A DNA stretch of 14,725 bases from an uncultured Prevotella sp. (GCA_937898715.1 CALEKA010000022.1:1-14725); one strand, 5' to 3'. Positions 1 to 6,743 are shown, counted from the stretch's first letter. Notes: generated by a model from the letters alone, not told the origin. Program-made: numbers and translations.

Positions 1-55
1 ATAACCTCAAAACTCCAAACTAAAAAATAACCTCATAACCTCAAAACTCCAAACT
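1..55. repeat. Short direct repeat upstream of nadA
   Basis: A 21-bp sequence beginning ATAACCTCAAAACTCC occurs at 1-21 and again, unchanged, at 35-55, with a partial extra copy (ATAACCTC) at 27-34. It is AT-rich, non-coding and ends just before the nadA promoter. Similar words (GGTTATAAGG) occur on the opposite strand near 5143-5160. The left edge of the window cuts it, so its full extent is unknown. Confidence 0.75.
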
Positions 56-63
56 TAAAGAGT

Positions 64-71
64 TATCTTTG
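64..71 (+). promoter_or_regulatory. nadA promoter, Bacteroidota-type -7 box
   Basis: TATCTTTG matches the Bacteroidota -7 consensus TAnnTTTG exactly. Transcription would begin near 77-80, leaving a leader of about 20 nt before the ATG at 99. No convincing -33 TTTG is visible, so the call rests on the -7 box and its position. The box also decides the nadA start: a TTG at 69 lies inside the promoter and cannot be the initiator. Confidence 0.6.
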
Positions 72-98
72 CACCAAACAAAGAAAACAGAAGAAAAG

Positions 99-1082
99 AT
101 GACCGAAGTAAAAGATAGCTGGAAGAAGAAGGGCTACGTGGATGAACCCGTGCCCGAGGGCGTGGACCTCAAGGCTGAGATCCGCCGTATGTGTAAAGAG
201 AAAAATGCCATTATCTTGGCTCACTACTATACGGAGGGCGTGCTGCAGGACATAGCCGACTTCGTGGGCGATAGCCTCGGACTGGCACAAAAAGCTGCCG
301 GGACGGATGCCGACATCATCGTGATGTGTGGCGTACACTTCATGGGCGAGACCAACAAGATACTCTGCCCTCGGAAGAAGGTGCTCGTGCCCGATCTGAA
401 TGCTACGTGTTCGCTGGCAGAGAGTTGCCCAGCAGAAGAATTTGAAAAGTTCGTCAAGGCGCACCCGGGCTACCAGGTGATATCCTACGTGAATACTACG
501 GCTGCAGTGAAGGCGCTGACCGACGTGGTGGTGACTTCGAGCAATGCAAAACGCATCGTAGAGACTTTCCCGAAGGATGCAAAACTGATCTTCGGACCAG
601 ACTACAACCTGGGCAACTATATCAACTCTGAGACGGGCCGCGAGATGTTGCTCTGGAACGGTGGTTGCCACGTGCACGAACGCTTCTCGGTAGAGAAACT
701 CGTGGAGCTGAAGCAGGAACACCCGGGAGCAAAGGTGCTCGTTCACCCGGAATGCCGCGGTGCGGTGGTGAAGCTCGCCGATGTGGTGGGTTCGACGGCT
801 GCGCTGCTGAAGTACTCTATAGAGTCGGAGGCTACGGAATTTCTCGTAGTGACGGAGAGCGGCATTCTGCATGAGATGCAGAAGAATTGCCCCGAGAAGA
901 CGTTTATCCCCGTGCCGCCCGACGACAGCACCTGTGGTTGCAACGAATGCAACTACATGCGCCTCTGTACACTCGAAAAGGTGTACAACGCGCTGCGCTA
1001 CGAATGGCCCGAGATCGAGGTGCCCGAAGAGGTGGCCAAGAAGGCGGTGAAGCCTATCGAGAGGATGCTGGAACTGAGTTAA
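99..1082 (+). CDS. nadA: Quinolinate synthase NadA
   Basis: Condenses iminoaspartate with dihydroxyacetone phosphate to give quinolinate, the NAD precursor, using an oxygen-sensitive [4Fe-4S] cluster in the cytoplasm. The 327-residue protein (from ATG 99) has the family hallmarks: AHYY at 41-44, GVHFMGETNKIL at 78-89, VTSSNA at 145-150, FGPD at 165-168 and VHPE at 215-218. The three expected cluster ligands are C104 (NATCSLAESC), C190 (GGCHVH) and C284 in the CGCNEC motif at 279-284; C279 and C281 are extra cysteines of that motif. The length is normal for the shorter NadA form. I chose ATG 99 over an in-frame TTG at 69 because the latter is part of the -7 box. The partner genes nadB and nadC are not in the window, and the gene appears to be transcribed alone. 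Identity is clear. Confidence 0.97.
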   Translation: MTEVKDSWKKKGYVDEPVPEGVDLKAEIRRMCKEKNAIILAHYYTEGVLQDIADFVGDSLGLAQKAAGTDADIIVMCGVHFMGETNKILCPRKKVLVPDLNATCSLAESCPAEEFEKFVKAHPGYQVISYVNTTAAVKALTDVVVTSSNAKRIVETFPKDAKLIFGPDYNLGNYINSETGREMLLWNGGCHVHERFSVEKLVELKQEHPGAKVLVHPECRGAVVKLADVVGSTAALLKYSIESEATEFLVVTESGILHEMQKNCPEKTFIPVPPDDSTCGCNECNYMRLCTLEKVYNALRYEWPEIEVPEEVAKKAVKPIERMLELS

Positions 1083-1107
1083 CTACAGCCCCTACAGCCC
1101 AGCCCCT

Positions 1108-1152
1108 ACAGCCCCTCCCCCCAGCCCCCTCCCCCTAACGGGAGAGGGGGTG
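1108..1152 (+). repeat. GC-rich 45-bp repeat, copy 1 (inverted relative to copy 2)
   Basis: A C-rich/G-rich sequence that starts ACAGCCCCTCCCCCCAG and can fold through CTCCCCCT/GGGAGAGGGG. Its reverse complement is found at 1359-1403 with 42 of 45 bases identical by my count. It follows nadA by 25 nt, preceded by partial units (CTACAGCCC) from 1085, and may help end nadA transcription. The gap 1083-1410 otherwise holds only AT-rich sequence, including a small inverted repeat (TCGGATT near 1246, AATCCGA near 1269). Confidence 0.8.
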
Positions 1153-1358
1153 CAGAATGCGCCTAAAGGCTAAATGGTGGGAGAAACTATAAATACGCTA
1201 CAAAATCTCTACAATAGTTGCATATTACTATACATTTACTGAAGTCTCGGATTTAGGTGAACGGACTGAATCCGAAACTTGAATACATTTATATATAAAC
1301 CATTTAATAAAATAAATACACCCCTAACACCCACATCTCTTTCTTTAGACGCATTACG

Positions 1359-1403
1359 CTCCCCCTCTCCCGCCAGGGGGAGGGGGCTGGGGGGAGGGGC
1401 TGT
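1359..1403 (-). repeat. GC-rich 45-bp repeat, copy 2, abutting the aminopeptidase start
   Basis: This is the inverted partner of 1108-1152. It ends 7 nt before the ATG at 1411 and is open in the aminopeptidase frame, where it encodes a low-complexity stretch (SPSPARGRGLGGG). That reading is typical of a repeat read through by chance, so I exclude it from the protein. Confidence 0.8.
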
Positions 1404-1410
1404 AATAATC

Positions 1411-3162
1411 ATGCTTGCTCTTCTTCGTCAATGGATGAGCCAAGAGGCTCTCGACGTGTACATCGTGCCGACGGCGGATGCACACAATAGTGAATATATA
1501 GCTCCGCACTGGGCTTGCCGAGAGAAGCTTACGGGCTTCACAGGATCGGCAGGTACGGCAGTGGTGACACAGCAGGAGGCTCTCCTCTGGACCGACTCGC
1601 GATATTGGCTCCAAGCGGAGGAGCAACTGCGCGAATCGGGATTCTCTCTCATGAAGGATGGCACCGAAGGGGTGCCCTCCCCGGAGGAGTGGATCGCAGA
1701 ACACTGCGGCACGGTGGCTCGCATAGGGGCTCCCGCCGATATGGCGGTGAACCTCGCTGGCGGACTGACCATCTGCTCGGGCAAGGATGCCTTCAGCGAG
1801 ATATGGACCGACCGCCCTACCCTGCCCGCAGAGCCTATCGTGACTCAAGACGAGCAGTGGACGGGAATGACCATCCAAGAGAAACTGGGGGCACTCAAGC
1901 GGGTGCTCGAGGAACAGAAGGTGGCGACGGACGACGTGTTCGTCATCAACGACCTCTCCGACACGGCTTGGCTGCTCAACCTCCGCGGCACCGACGTGGC
2001 TTACAACCCGGTATTTCTCAGCTACTTGGCCTACCATAGCGCCACGGGAAAGTTCCAACTCTACACCCACAGCTCTACGCTCACCCCAGAGGCTCAGCAG
2101 AGGCTCCAGGAGGCGGGTGTGGAGGCTCTGCCCTACGAGGAGGTGAGCCGGCTCGCCAGCCTGCCCCACCTGCGCGTATGCCAGGAGACGGCTTGCTGGG
2201 GCATGTGGCCAGCGGGCGTCGGGACGTTTCACTCGCCCGTAGAGATGTGGCGCGCCGTGAAGTCGGAAGCCGAACAGGAGGGCATGCGCCGCGCTATGCT
2301 ACAAGATGGCGTGGCGATGGTGAAATTCCTGCGTTGGCTCGACGAACGGATGGAGAAGGAAGAGGAGGTGACGGAGCTTTCGATAGACGAAAAGCTGACG
2401 GCTCTGCGCGCCGAGCAGGAGGACTTCGAACAGCTGAGTTTCGGAACAATAGCTGCCTACGGGCGTCACGGCGCCATCGTTCACTACGAGGCCGACGAAC
2501 GCTCAAGCGTGCGCATCCCCGCTCACGGACTGCTCTTGCTCGACAGCGGCGGACAGTACCATTCGGGCACGACGGATCTGACGCGAACCATCGCTATGGG
2601 CCACCTGACGCAGGAGGAACGCGAGGTGTACACGCTCGTGATGAAGGGCCACCTAAGGCTGGAACACATGAAGTTTCCCGTAGGGACAACGGGCCTACAG
2701 CTCGACACGGCAGCCCGTCAGGACCTCTGGGCTCGGGGCTACGACTTCGGTCACGGCACGGGTCACGGCGTGGGAGCTCACGGCTGCGTGCACGAGGGGC
2801 CTCACCAGATACGCAAGGACGTGAGGACGTGTACGCTGGTGCCCTTCTGCGAGGGCATGATGGTGACAGACGAACCGGGCGTGTACGTGACGGGACGATT
2901 TGGCGTGAGAATAGAGAACACGCTGCTCTGCCGAAAGGCTGAGGAGACGCCCTACGGGAAGTTCCTGGAGTTTGAGGTGCTCACGCTCTGCCCCTACGAC
3001 CTGCGCGCAATAGACCGTTCGCTGCTCACGCCCGAAGAACTGGAGCAGATCAATGCTTACCACGAACGCGTACGCAAGGCTATCATGCCGCTACTGACCG
3101 ACGACGACGACCGCATATGGCTGGCTCGAGCTACGGCGGCGGTGGATAGCGAACTGGACTGA
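1411..3162 (+). CDS. Xaa-Pro aminopeptidase, M24 family (aminopeptidase P-like)
   Basis: A cytoplasmic dimetal exopeptidase that removes an N-terminal residue preceding proline. From ATG 1411 the product has 583 residues in the three-part layout of large aminopeptidase P enzymes. Two creatinase-like N-terminal domains (about 1-140 and 150-280) begin with HNSEYIAPHW and GFTGSAGT. The M24 'pita-bread' domain follows (about 290-510), then a C-terminal extension of about 70 residues. All five metal ligands are present: D378 (LLLDSGG), D389 (TTDLTRT), H452 (GHGTGHGVG), E488 (DEPGVY) and E502 (IENTL). H358 in GAIVHY is the usual substrate-site histidine. The frame stays open upstream to a TTG at 1279, but that part translates a GC-rich repeat. 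The N-terminus from 1411 seems several residues shorter than I expect for relatives, so the repeat may have displaced the original start. Family is certain; exact start is not. Confidence 0.93.
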   Translation: MLALLRQWMSQEALDVYIVPTADAHNSEYIAPHWACREKLTGFTGSAGTAVVTQQEALLWTDSRYWLQAEEQLRESGFSLMKDGTEGVPSPEEWIAEHCGTVARIGAPADMAVNLAGGLTICSGKDAFSEIWTDRPTLPAEPIVTQDEQWTGMTIQEKLGALKRVLEEQKVATDDVFVINDLSDTAWLLNLRGTDVAYNPVFLSYLAYHSATGKFQLYTHSSTLTPEAQQRLQEAGVEALPYEEVSRLASLPHLRVCQETACWGMWPAGVGTFHSPVEMWRAVKSEAEQEGMRRAMLQDGVAMVKFLRWLDERMEKEEEVTELSIDEKLTALRAEQEDFEQLSFGTIAAYGRHGAIVHYEADERSSVRIPAHGLLLLDSGGQYHSGTTDLTRTIAMGHLTQEEREVYTLVMKGHLRLEHMKFPVGTTGLQLDTAARQDLWARGYDFGHGTGHGVGAHGCVHEGPHQIRKDVRTCTLVPFCEGMMVTDEPGVYVTGRFGVRIENTLLCRKAEETPYGKFLEFEVLTLCPYDLRAIDRSLLTPEELEQINAYHERVRKAIMPLLTDDDDRIWLARATAAVDSELD

Positions 3163-3175
3163 CGGAACGTCAGTC
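3157..3175 (+). terminator. Hairpin overlapping the aminopeptidase stop codon
   Basis: GACTGACG (3157-3164) and CGTCAGTC (3168-3175) form a perfect 8-bp stem with a GAA loop. The stop codon TGA (3160-3162) lies inside the stem. No T-run follows, so it may be an RNA-stabilising 3' hairpin rather than a classical terminator. Confidence 0.4.
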
Positions 3176-3245
3176 AAGTATTAAGTAATACATTCCCGTT
3201 GGGAAAAGTATTAAGTATTAAGTATTAAGTATTACATTCTTGCAG
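3175..3245. repeat. AT-rich heptamer repeats (AAGTATT)
   Basis: Several tandem copies of the 7-mer AAGTATT run from 3206 to about 3234 and end in ACATTCTTGCA. A shorter copy sits at 3175-3195. The same heptamer arrays recur at 6529-6560, 6775-6806, 10051-10130 and 10438-10544, in each case next to a GC-rich hairpin element. The sequence is non-coding. Confidence 0.8.
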
Positions 3246-3265
3246 AAAGGCTTCTCAAGAAGTTC

Positions 3266-3422
3266 TCATAGGCAGTGGGGGCGAAGCGTCTCGCTTCGGC
3301 GCGGTGGCGAGGGGCTCAATGCCCCATGCCAGCGCAAAAGGCAATGAATGCTTTTGCCCCGCTTCGGCATCGAGCCTCGCGTGACAAGCCGAAGCGAGAC
3401 GCTTCGCCCCCACTGCCTATGA
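3266..3422. repeat. 157-bp palindromic GC element with perfect 35-bp terminal inverted repeats
   Basis: Bases 3266-3300 and 3388-3422 are exact reverse complements over 35 bp. Each arm itself contains a hairpin, CGAAGCG-TCT-CGCTTCG (3282-3298 and its inverse). The interior holds further small stems (GGGGCTCAATGCCCC; GCAAAAG/CTTTTGC). A truncated relative is at 10267-10389. It fills most of the 325-nt gap between the aminopeptidase and rbfA and carries no gene. It resembles a non-autonomous palindromic element (MITE/REP-like); no target duplication is obvious. Confidence 0.85.
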
Positions 3423-3487
3423 ACTCACCTCTTAGCACCCTCTTACTCCCAACACATTAGCACACAATCACATTAAATAAGAAACTC

Positions 3488-3865
3488 ATGGAAACAACAA
3501 GACAACAGAAAATATCTCGCCTCATTCAGAAAGAACTGAGCGACATCTTCCAGCGACAGACGCAGGGCACTCATGGTGTGCTCGTGAGCGTGAGCGCCGT
3601 ACGCATTAGTCCCGATCTGAGCATCGCTCGCGGCTACTTGAGCATATTCCCCTCAGAAAAGGCTCAAGAGATCCTGCAAAATATCAATGCCAACGCTCGA
3701 CAAGTGCGCTACGAACTGGGCACGCGCGTGCGCCACCAGCTGAGAATCATCCCCGAACTGAAGTTCTTCCTCGACGACTCACTCGACTATCTCGACCATA
3801 TCGACTCGCTGCTCAAGCGCACCGAGGGCGAAGGTGACAACGACGACAAACCTGCTGCAGAATGA
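3488..3865 (+). CDS. rbfA: Ribosome-binding factor A
   Basis: A small cytoplasmic protein with a type II KH fold that binds the free 30S subunit near 16S rRNA helix 1 and is needed for late 30S maturation and cold adaptation. The 125-residue product fits the family length. The N-terminal helix RQQKISRLIQKELSDIF (5-21), the strand ISPDLSIARGYLSIF (40-54) and the signature RIIPELKFFLDDSLDY (86-101) are typical. The tail (about 110-125) is acidic and probably disordered. Its stop overlaps the start of the next gene as ATGA (3862-3865), so the two are very likely translationally coupled. No -7 box is evident in the preceding 60 nt. Confidence 0.94.
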   Translation: METTRQQKISRLIQKELSDIFQRQTQGTHGVLVSVSAVRISPDLSIARGYLSIFPSEKAQEILQNINANARQVRYELGTRVRHQLRIIPELKFFLDDSLDYLDHIDSLLKRTEGEGDNDDKPAAE

Positions 3866-5103
3866 ACTTCCTAAAGGAAAGGCTGAGGTTGCCCCTATTC
3901 ATGGCACGACGATATCTCTTCTCACGCAAACGCGTGGGGGCTATCAACGTGATATCGGGTATCTCGGTGGCTGGAGTGACATTCGGCACAGCGGCTCTGC
4001 TGGTCACGCTGAGCGTGTTCAATGGCTTTCGCGACTTGATAGGGAGCCTCTACACGGCCTTCGACCCACAGATAGAAGTGGTGCCGGCACAGACGAAGCT
4101 CACGCCCATGGACGACCCCGCACTGCAGAGCATCAAAAGCATGAAGGAGGTGGAGGCTGCAAGCTTCTGCCTGGAAGACAATGCACTGATTCTCTTCCAA
4201 GGAAGGCCCACGGTGATCGTGCTCAAGGGCGTGGACGATCAGTACGACCACGTGACGGGCATTCGCTCGATTCTCTACGGAAAAGGGCGCTACGAACTTC
4301 ATCGCGCTACGCTCAACTATGGCATTCCGGGCATCGGACTGGCTGCCACAATGGGCGGAATAGACTACGGTACGCTACAGATCTGTGCTCCACGAAGGGG
4401 CGAAAAGGTGAACCTCACTAACCCCGCAGAGAGCTTCAACGCGGAGGATCTGACCTCGCCAGGGATTTGCTTCAACGTGAACCAACGGAAGTACGACGAG
4501 AACTATATGATCACCTCCCTACAGTTTGCACAGACGCTCTTCGAACAGCCGGGATGCGTCACAGGACTGGAACTTCGTCTCCGCCCGGGGACCGACCTCG
4601 ATGCGGTGAAGAAGCGGATGCAGCAGGTAGCAGGCACGAAATTCCGCGTGATGGACCAGCTGGAACAGCAGCAGGAGGTGTTCAACGTGATGAACATCGA
4701 GAAGATGATGGCTTACTTCTTCCTGACGTTTATACTCTTGGTGGCTTGCTTCAACATCATAGGGTCGGTATCGATGCTGATCATCGACAAGCGACAGGAC
4801 GTGATGACGCTGCGCCACCTCGGAGCAACGGAGCAGATGGTATTCCGCATCTTCCTCTGCGAGGGCCGACTCATTACGTTGCTCGGTGCCGTGCTGGGCA
4901 TCGCCCTTGGAGCTGTGCTCTGCTGGCTCCAGATGGAGTTTGGACTGGTGAAGCTCGGCGGTTCGGCAGATAGCTTCATCATCAATGCTTACCCCGTGAG
5001 CATTCATGCCACCGACGTGCTGCTCGTACTCGTCACGGTGATCGTGGTGGGATGGAGCTCCGTATGGTACCCGGTGAAGTATTTGAGCAGGAAGTTCCTG
5101 TAG
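3862..5103 (+). CDS. LolC/LolE-family (FtsX-type) ABC transporter permease
   Basis: An inner-membrane permease of the MacB/FtsX superfamily, most like the subunits that release lipoproteins from the inner membrane for sorting to the outer membrane. The 413-residue protein has the family layout: an amphipathic start (LFMARRYLFSRKR, 12-24), TM1 at about 28-52 ending in SVFNGFRD, a large periplasmic domain (about 60-280), then three TM segments (about 284-307, 336-357, 385-405). The cytoplasmic loop KRQDVMTLRHLGAT (310-323), which in this family contacts the ATPase, is present. The ATPase partner is not in the window, as is common in Bacteroidota. It overlaps rbfA by 4 nt, a recurrent gene order in the group as I recall. 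Subfamily (LolC versus LolE) cannot be decided by eye. Confidence 0.88.
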   Translation: MNFLKERLRLPLFMARRYLFSRKRVGAINVISGISVAGVTFGTAALLVTLSVFNGFRDLIGSLYTAFDPQIEVVPAQTKLTPMDDPALQSIKSMKEVEAASFCLEDNALILFQGRPTVIVLKGVDDQYDHVTGIRSILYGKGRYELHRATLNYGIPGIGLAATMGGIDYGTLQICAPRRGEKVNLTNPAESFNAEDLTSPGICFNVNQRKYDENYMITSLQFAQTLFEQPGCVTGLELRLRPGTDLDAVKKRMQQVAGTKFRVMDQLEQQQEVFNVMNIEKMMAYFFLTFILLVACFNIIGSVSMLIIDKRQDVMTLRHLGATEQMVFRIFLCEGRLITLLGAVLGIALGAVLCWLQMEFGLVKLGGSADSFIINAYPVSIHATDVLLVLVTVIVVGWSSVWYPVKYLSRKFL

Positions 5104-5105
5104 CG

Positions 5106-5195
5106 CTGCGCGCACAGCGCCCAGCGCAGTTTAAAAGTTTAAAGGTTATAAGGTTATAAAGTCACTCTCCGACAGGCTGGGAGGCTTTATGACCT
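5106..5195 (+). terminator. Possible terminator hairpins after the permease gene
   Basis: Two weak stems follow the stop codon. CTGCGC (5106-5111) pairs with GCGCAG (5124-5129), followed by TTTAAAAG. AAGGTTATAAAG (5150-5161) pairs with CTTTATGACCTT (5184-5195) at 11 of 12 positions, followed by ATTATATTA. Neither has a long T-run, so confidence is modest. The full gap 5104-5670 also holds a GC hairpin element and the promoter region of the next gene. Confidence 0.35.
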
Positions 5196-5225
5196 TATTA
5201 TATTATAGAAGCTTTTCAGCCGATA

Positions 5226-5407
5226 CTGTGGGCGACGCGTCCTCGCGTCGGCGCATCGAGCGGGCAAGAGGCTTTTCAGCCGATACTTAGAGCGACGCGT
5301 CCCGCGGCATGAGCATGAATGCACCTGTAGGGGGGCTGAATTCTGCAAGTATGTATTACTTTATACTTCTCTCATATTGATGCCGACGCGAGACGCGTCG
5401 CCCACAG
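5226..5407. repeat. GC-rich hairpin element (GACGCG subfamily), copy with degenerate middle unit
   Basis: The left arm 5226-5252 (CTGTGGGCGACGCGTCC...) and right arm 5382-5407 are inverted copies that differ by one missing base. Each arm contains the hairpin CGACGCG/CGCGTCG. A second, decayed + unit is at 5292-5306 (GCGACGCGTCCCGCG). The interior contains an AT-rich stretch of the heptamer type (5341-5375). The element is non-coding and lies between the permease gene and the HU-like gene. Confidence 0.75.
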
Positions 5408-5490
5408 AACTGGATGAAAGAGGCTGCCCCCCACAGAACTAACTAAAATCCCCCCAAAAACCACAAAAATCGTGCGCAAACGCAGAAAAA

Positions 5491-5507
5491 GTGAACAGTT
5501 TGTTCAC
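5491..5507. promoter_or_regulatory. Palindromic operator candidate upstream of the HU-like gene
   Basis: GTGAACA-GTT-TGTTCAC is a perfect 7+7 inverted repeat located 4 nt upstream of the -33 region of the promoter at 5512-5545. Its symmetry and position suit a dimeric regulator. The regulator is unknown; binding is inference. Confidence 0.5.
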
Positions 5508-5511
5508 TCTT

Positions 5512-5545
5512 TTTGGAGCAGAGGGGTGCGACGTCGTATCTTTGC
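5512..5545 (+). promoter_or_regulatory. Promoter of the HU-like/amidase operon
   Basis: TTTG at 5512-5515 (-33) and TATCTTTGC at 5537-5545 (-7) are separated by 21 nt, matching the Bacteroidota sigma consensus. The start site would be near 5551, giving a leader of about 120 nt. A small palindrome TTGCATTGCAA (5542-5552) covers the -7/start region. Confidence 0.75.
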
Positions 5546-5670
5546 ATTGCAATCGGGAGGAAAGCCGCAAGCAAGGCTCGAGAAGCCCATTCACGACGGT
5601 GAAACTCCACGAACGCATACCAACCATTCATACATTATATTACTAACCCATTTTAAAACATTTTACTACC

Positions 5671-6081
5671 ATGATTAATTACAAAGTTCGCTCAGCAAAG
5701 TTCCCCCGTATGGAAAGCCCCGTCTACTACCCCGTAGCCGTCGTAACCTCTCCCCTCACGCTCCAAGATGTGGCTGAAGAAATCGAAAAGTACTGCATGC
5801 TCACCGTGCCCGATATCATCTCCGTGGTGACCGCACTCGAAAGTTCCATCGTAAGCCATCTCTCACAAGGCCACTCCGTACGCCTGGGCTACCTCGGATC
5901 GTTCCGACCCACCATCGCCGCCAAGCAAACGCGCTCAAGCCGAGAAGAAGTAAAGGCAAGCGACATCAAGCGCGTACGCTGCCGCTTCACCCCAAGCGCG
6001 GCATTTAGAAAGACCCTCAGTAAGGACCGCCTCCACTTCAAGCGTGTGGCATCGACCCCGGCAGAGGAGGGCCAAGAGTAA
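5671..6081 (+). CDS. HU-related histone-like DNA-binding protein
   Basis: A 136-residue protein of the Bacteroidota 'HU-related' family. It probably bends or coats DNA as a dimer in the cytoplasm. Residues about 30-115 follow the HU pattern: a helical start (LTLQDVAEEIEKYC, TVPDIISVVTALESSIVSHLSQGHSV), then the beta-rich part with LGYLGSFRPTI (72-82) and a basic arm (SSREEVKASDIKRVRCRF). The N-terminal segment MINYKVRSAKFPRM is the usual extension of this variant and is lacking in classical HU. The stop TAA overlaps the amidase ATG by one base (TAATG, 6079-6083), so they form an operon driven from the promoter at 5512-5545. In relatives known to me this gene often precedes an amidase. Family call is firm; role is inferred. 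Confidence 0.85.
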   Translation: MINYKVRSAKFPRMESPVYYPVAVVTSPLTLQDVAEEIEKYCMLTVPDIISVVTALESSIVSHLSQGHSVRLGYLGSFRPTIAAKQTRSSREEVKASDIKRVRCRFTPSAAFRKTLSKDRLHFKRVASTPAEEGQE

Positions 6082-6482
6082 TGCGACGGATCAATGAAAT
6101 CATCGTACACTGCACAGCAACACCCGAAGGCAAGGATTTCACCGTAGAGGATATCCGCCGCTGGCACAAGGAACAGGGCTTTGCGGACGTGGGCTACCAC
6201 GTGATAGTCTACCGCGACGGCACCATCCACCCCGGACGCCCAATAGACCAAGTGGGAGCACACTGCCGAGGCCACAACGCACAAAGCATCGGTATATGCT
6301 ACGTGGGCGGACTCGACTCCACAGGCGTTAAGCCCAAGGACACACGCACCCCCGCCCAACGCACAGCACTACGACAGGTGGTGGGCCTATTCGAAGCCCT
6401 CTACCCAAAAGCTCACACCTTCGGACATAACAACTTCGCTGCAAAGGCCTGCCCTTGCTTCAATGTGAAGACGGAACTTTAA
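6081..6482 (+). CDS. N-acetylmuramoyl-L-alanine amidase, T7-lysozyme type (Amidase_2)
   Basis: Cleaves the bond between N-acetylmuramic acid and L-alanine in peptidoglycan. The 133-residue protein is a stand-alone catalytic domain with T7 lysozyme-like motifs. Zinc ligands are H10 (IIVHCTAT), H116 (FGHNN) and C124 (ACPCF). K122 and Y39 (GYHVIV) match the catalytic lysine and tyrosine. There is no signal peptide, membrane segment or cell-wall-binding domain, so it would need a holin-like exit route, lysis, or an intracellular role. No phage genes are nearby. It overlaps the HU-like gene by one base, leaving no room for the tiny ORF that I recall sometimes separating such pairs in Bacteroides. 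A perfect terminator follows directly. Confidence 0.9.
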   Translation: MRRINEIIVHCTATPEGKDFTVEDIRRWHKEQGFADVGYHVIVYRDGTIHPGRPIDQVGAHCRGHNAQSIGICYVGGLDSTGVKPKDTRTPAQRTALRQVVGLFEALYPKAHTFGHNNFAAKACPCFNVKTEL

Positions 6483-6528
6483 ATTACAGGGCTGAATCCC
6501 ACGTGTGGGATTCAGCCCTGTAATTTTT
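6482..6528 (+). terminator. Strong intrinsic terminator after the amidase
   Basis: Bases 6482-6502 and 6505-6525 are perfect 21-bp complements around a two-base centre (GT; effective loop CGTG), ending in a run of five T (6524-6528). The stem begins at the last base of the amidase stop codon. The symmetry and the flanking A/T runs suggest it could act in both directions. The 527-nt gap that follows also holds heptamer repeats, a GC hairpin element and the secDF promoter. Confidence 0.85.
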
Positions 6529-6560
6529 AAGTATTAAGTATTAAAGTATTAAGTATTACA
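6529..6560. repeat. AT-rich heptamer repeats (AAGTATT), left border
   Basis: Four copies of AAGTATT with one-base spacing variation, ending ATTACA. They precede the GC element at 6583. The reverse-oriented array is on its other side at 6775-6806. Confidence 0.75.
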
Positions 6561-6582
6561 GCCTGGCGCGTTTCACTTAGTT

Positions 6583-6743
6583 CTGGGGGCGACGCGTCCC
6601 CGCGTCGGCGCATCGAGCGGTCAAGAGATTTTCAGCCTATACTGGGGGCGACGCGTCCCCGCGTCGGCGAGAGAGGGAATGCCCCACAATAGTAAATAGA
6701 GGCTTTCTTGCTCATGCCGACGCGAGGACGCGTCGCCCCCAGT
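6583..6743. repeat. GC-rich hairpin element (GACGCG subfamily), two forward units and one inverted
   Basis: Forward hairpin units lie at 6583-6609 and 6641-6668, and an inverted unit at 6716-6743. The last two match as inverted repeats at 27 of 28 positions. Each contains CGACGCG/CGCGTCG with a TCCC-type loop. The segment GCATCGAGCGG-TCAAGAG after the first unit also occurs at 5253-5270. The element has no coding content and lies in the amidase-secDF gap. Confidence 0.8.

Noticed and set aside
69..98. Longer nadA start at TTG 69
   Set aside because: The TTG is the end of the -7 box TATCTTTG, so it would lie upstream of the transcript start.
63..872. Minus-strand ORF of 269 codons opposite nadA
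   Set aside because: It is fully overlapped by nadA with all cluster ligands intact; His- and Arg-rich product typical of a shadow frame.
1279..1410. Longer aminopeptidase start at TTG 1279
   Set aside because: The added residues come from AT-rich sequence and a GC-rich repeat and have no resemblance to the family; ATG 1411 joins directly to conserved sequence.
1354..2232. Minus-strand ORF of 292 codons opposite the aminopeptidase
   Set aside because: It lies wholly across a strongly supported gene plus a repeat, and its product has biased, unrecognisable composition: a shadow frame in GC-rich DNA.
5104..5670. tRNA or other structured RNA gene
   Set aside because: I searched by eye for a cloverleaf and TTCGA-type arms in this and the other gaps; the structure present is explained by the repeat hairpins.
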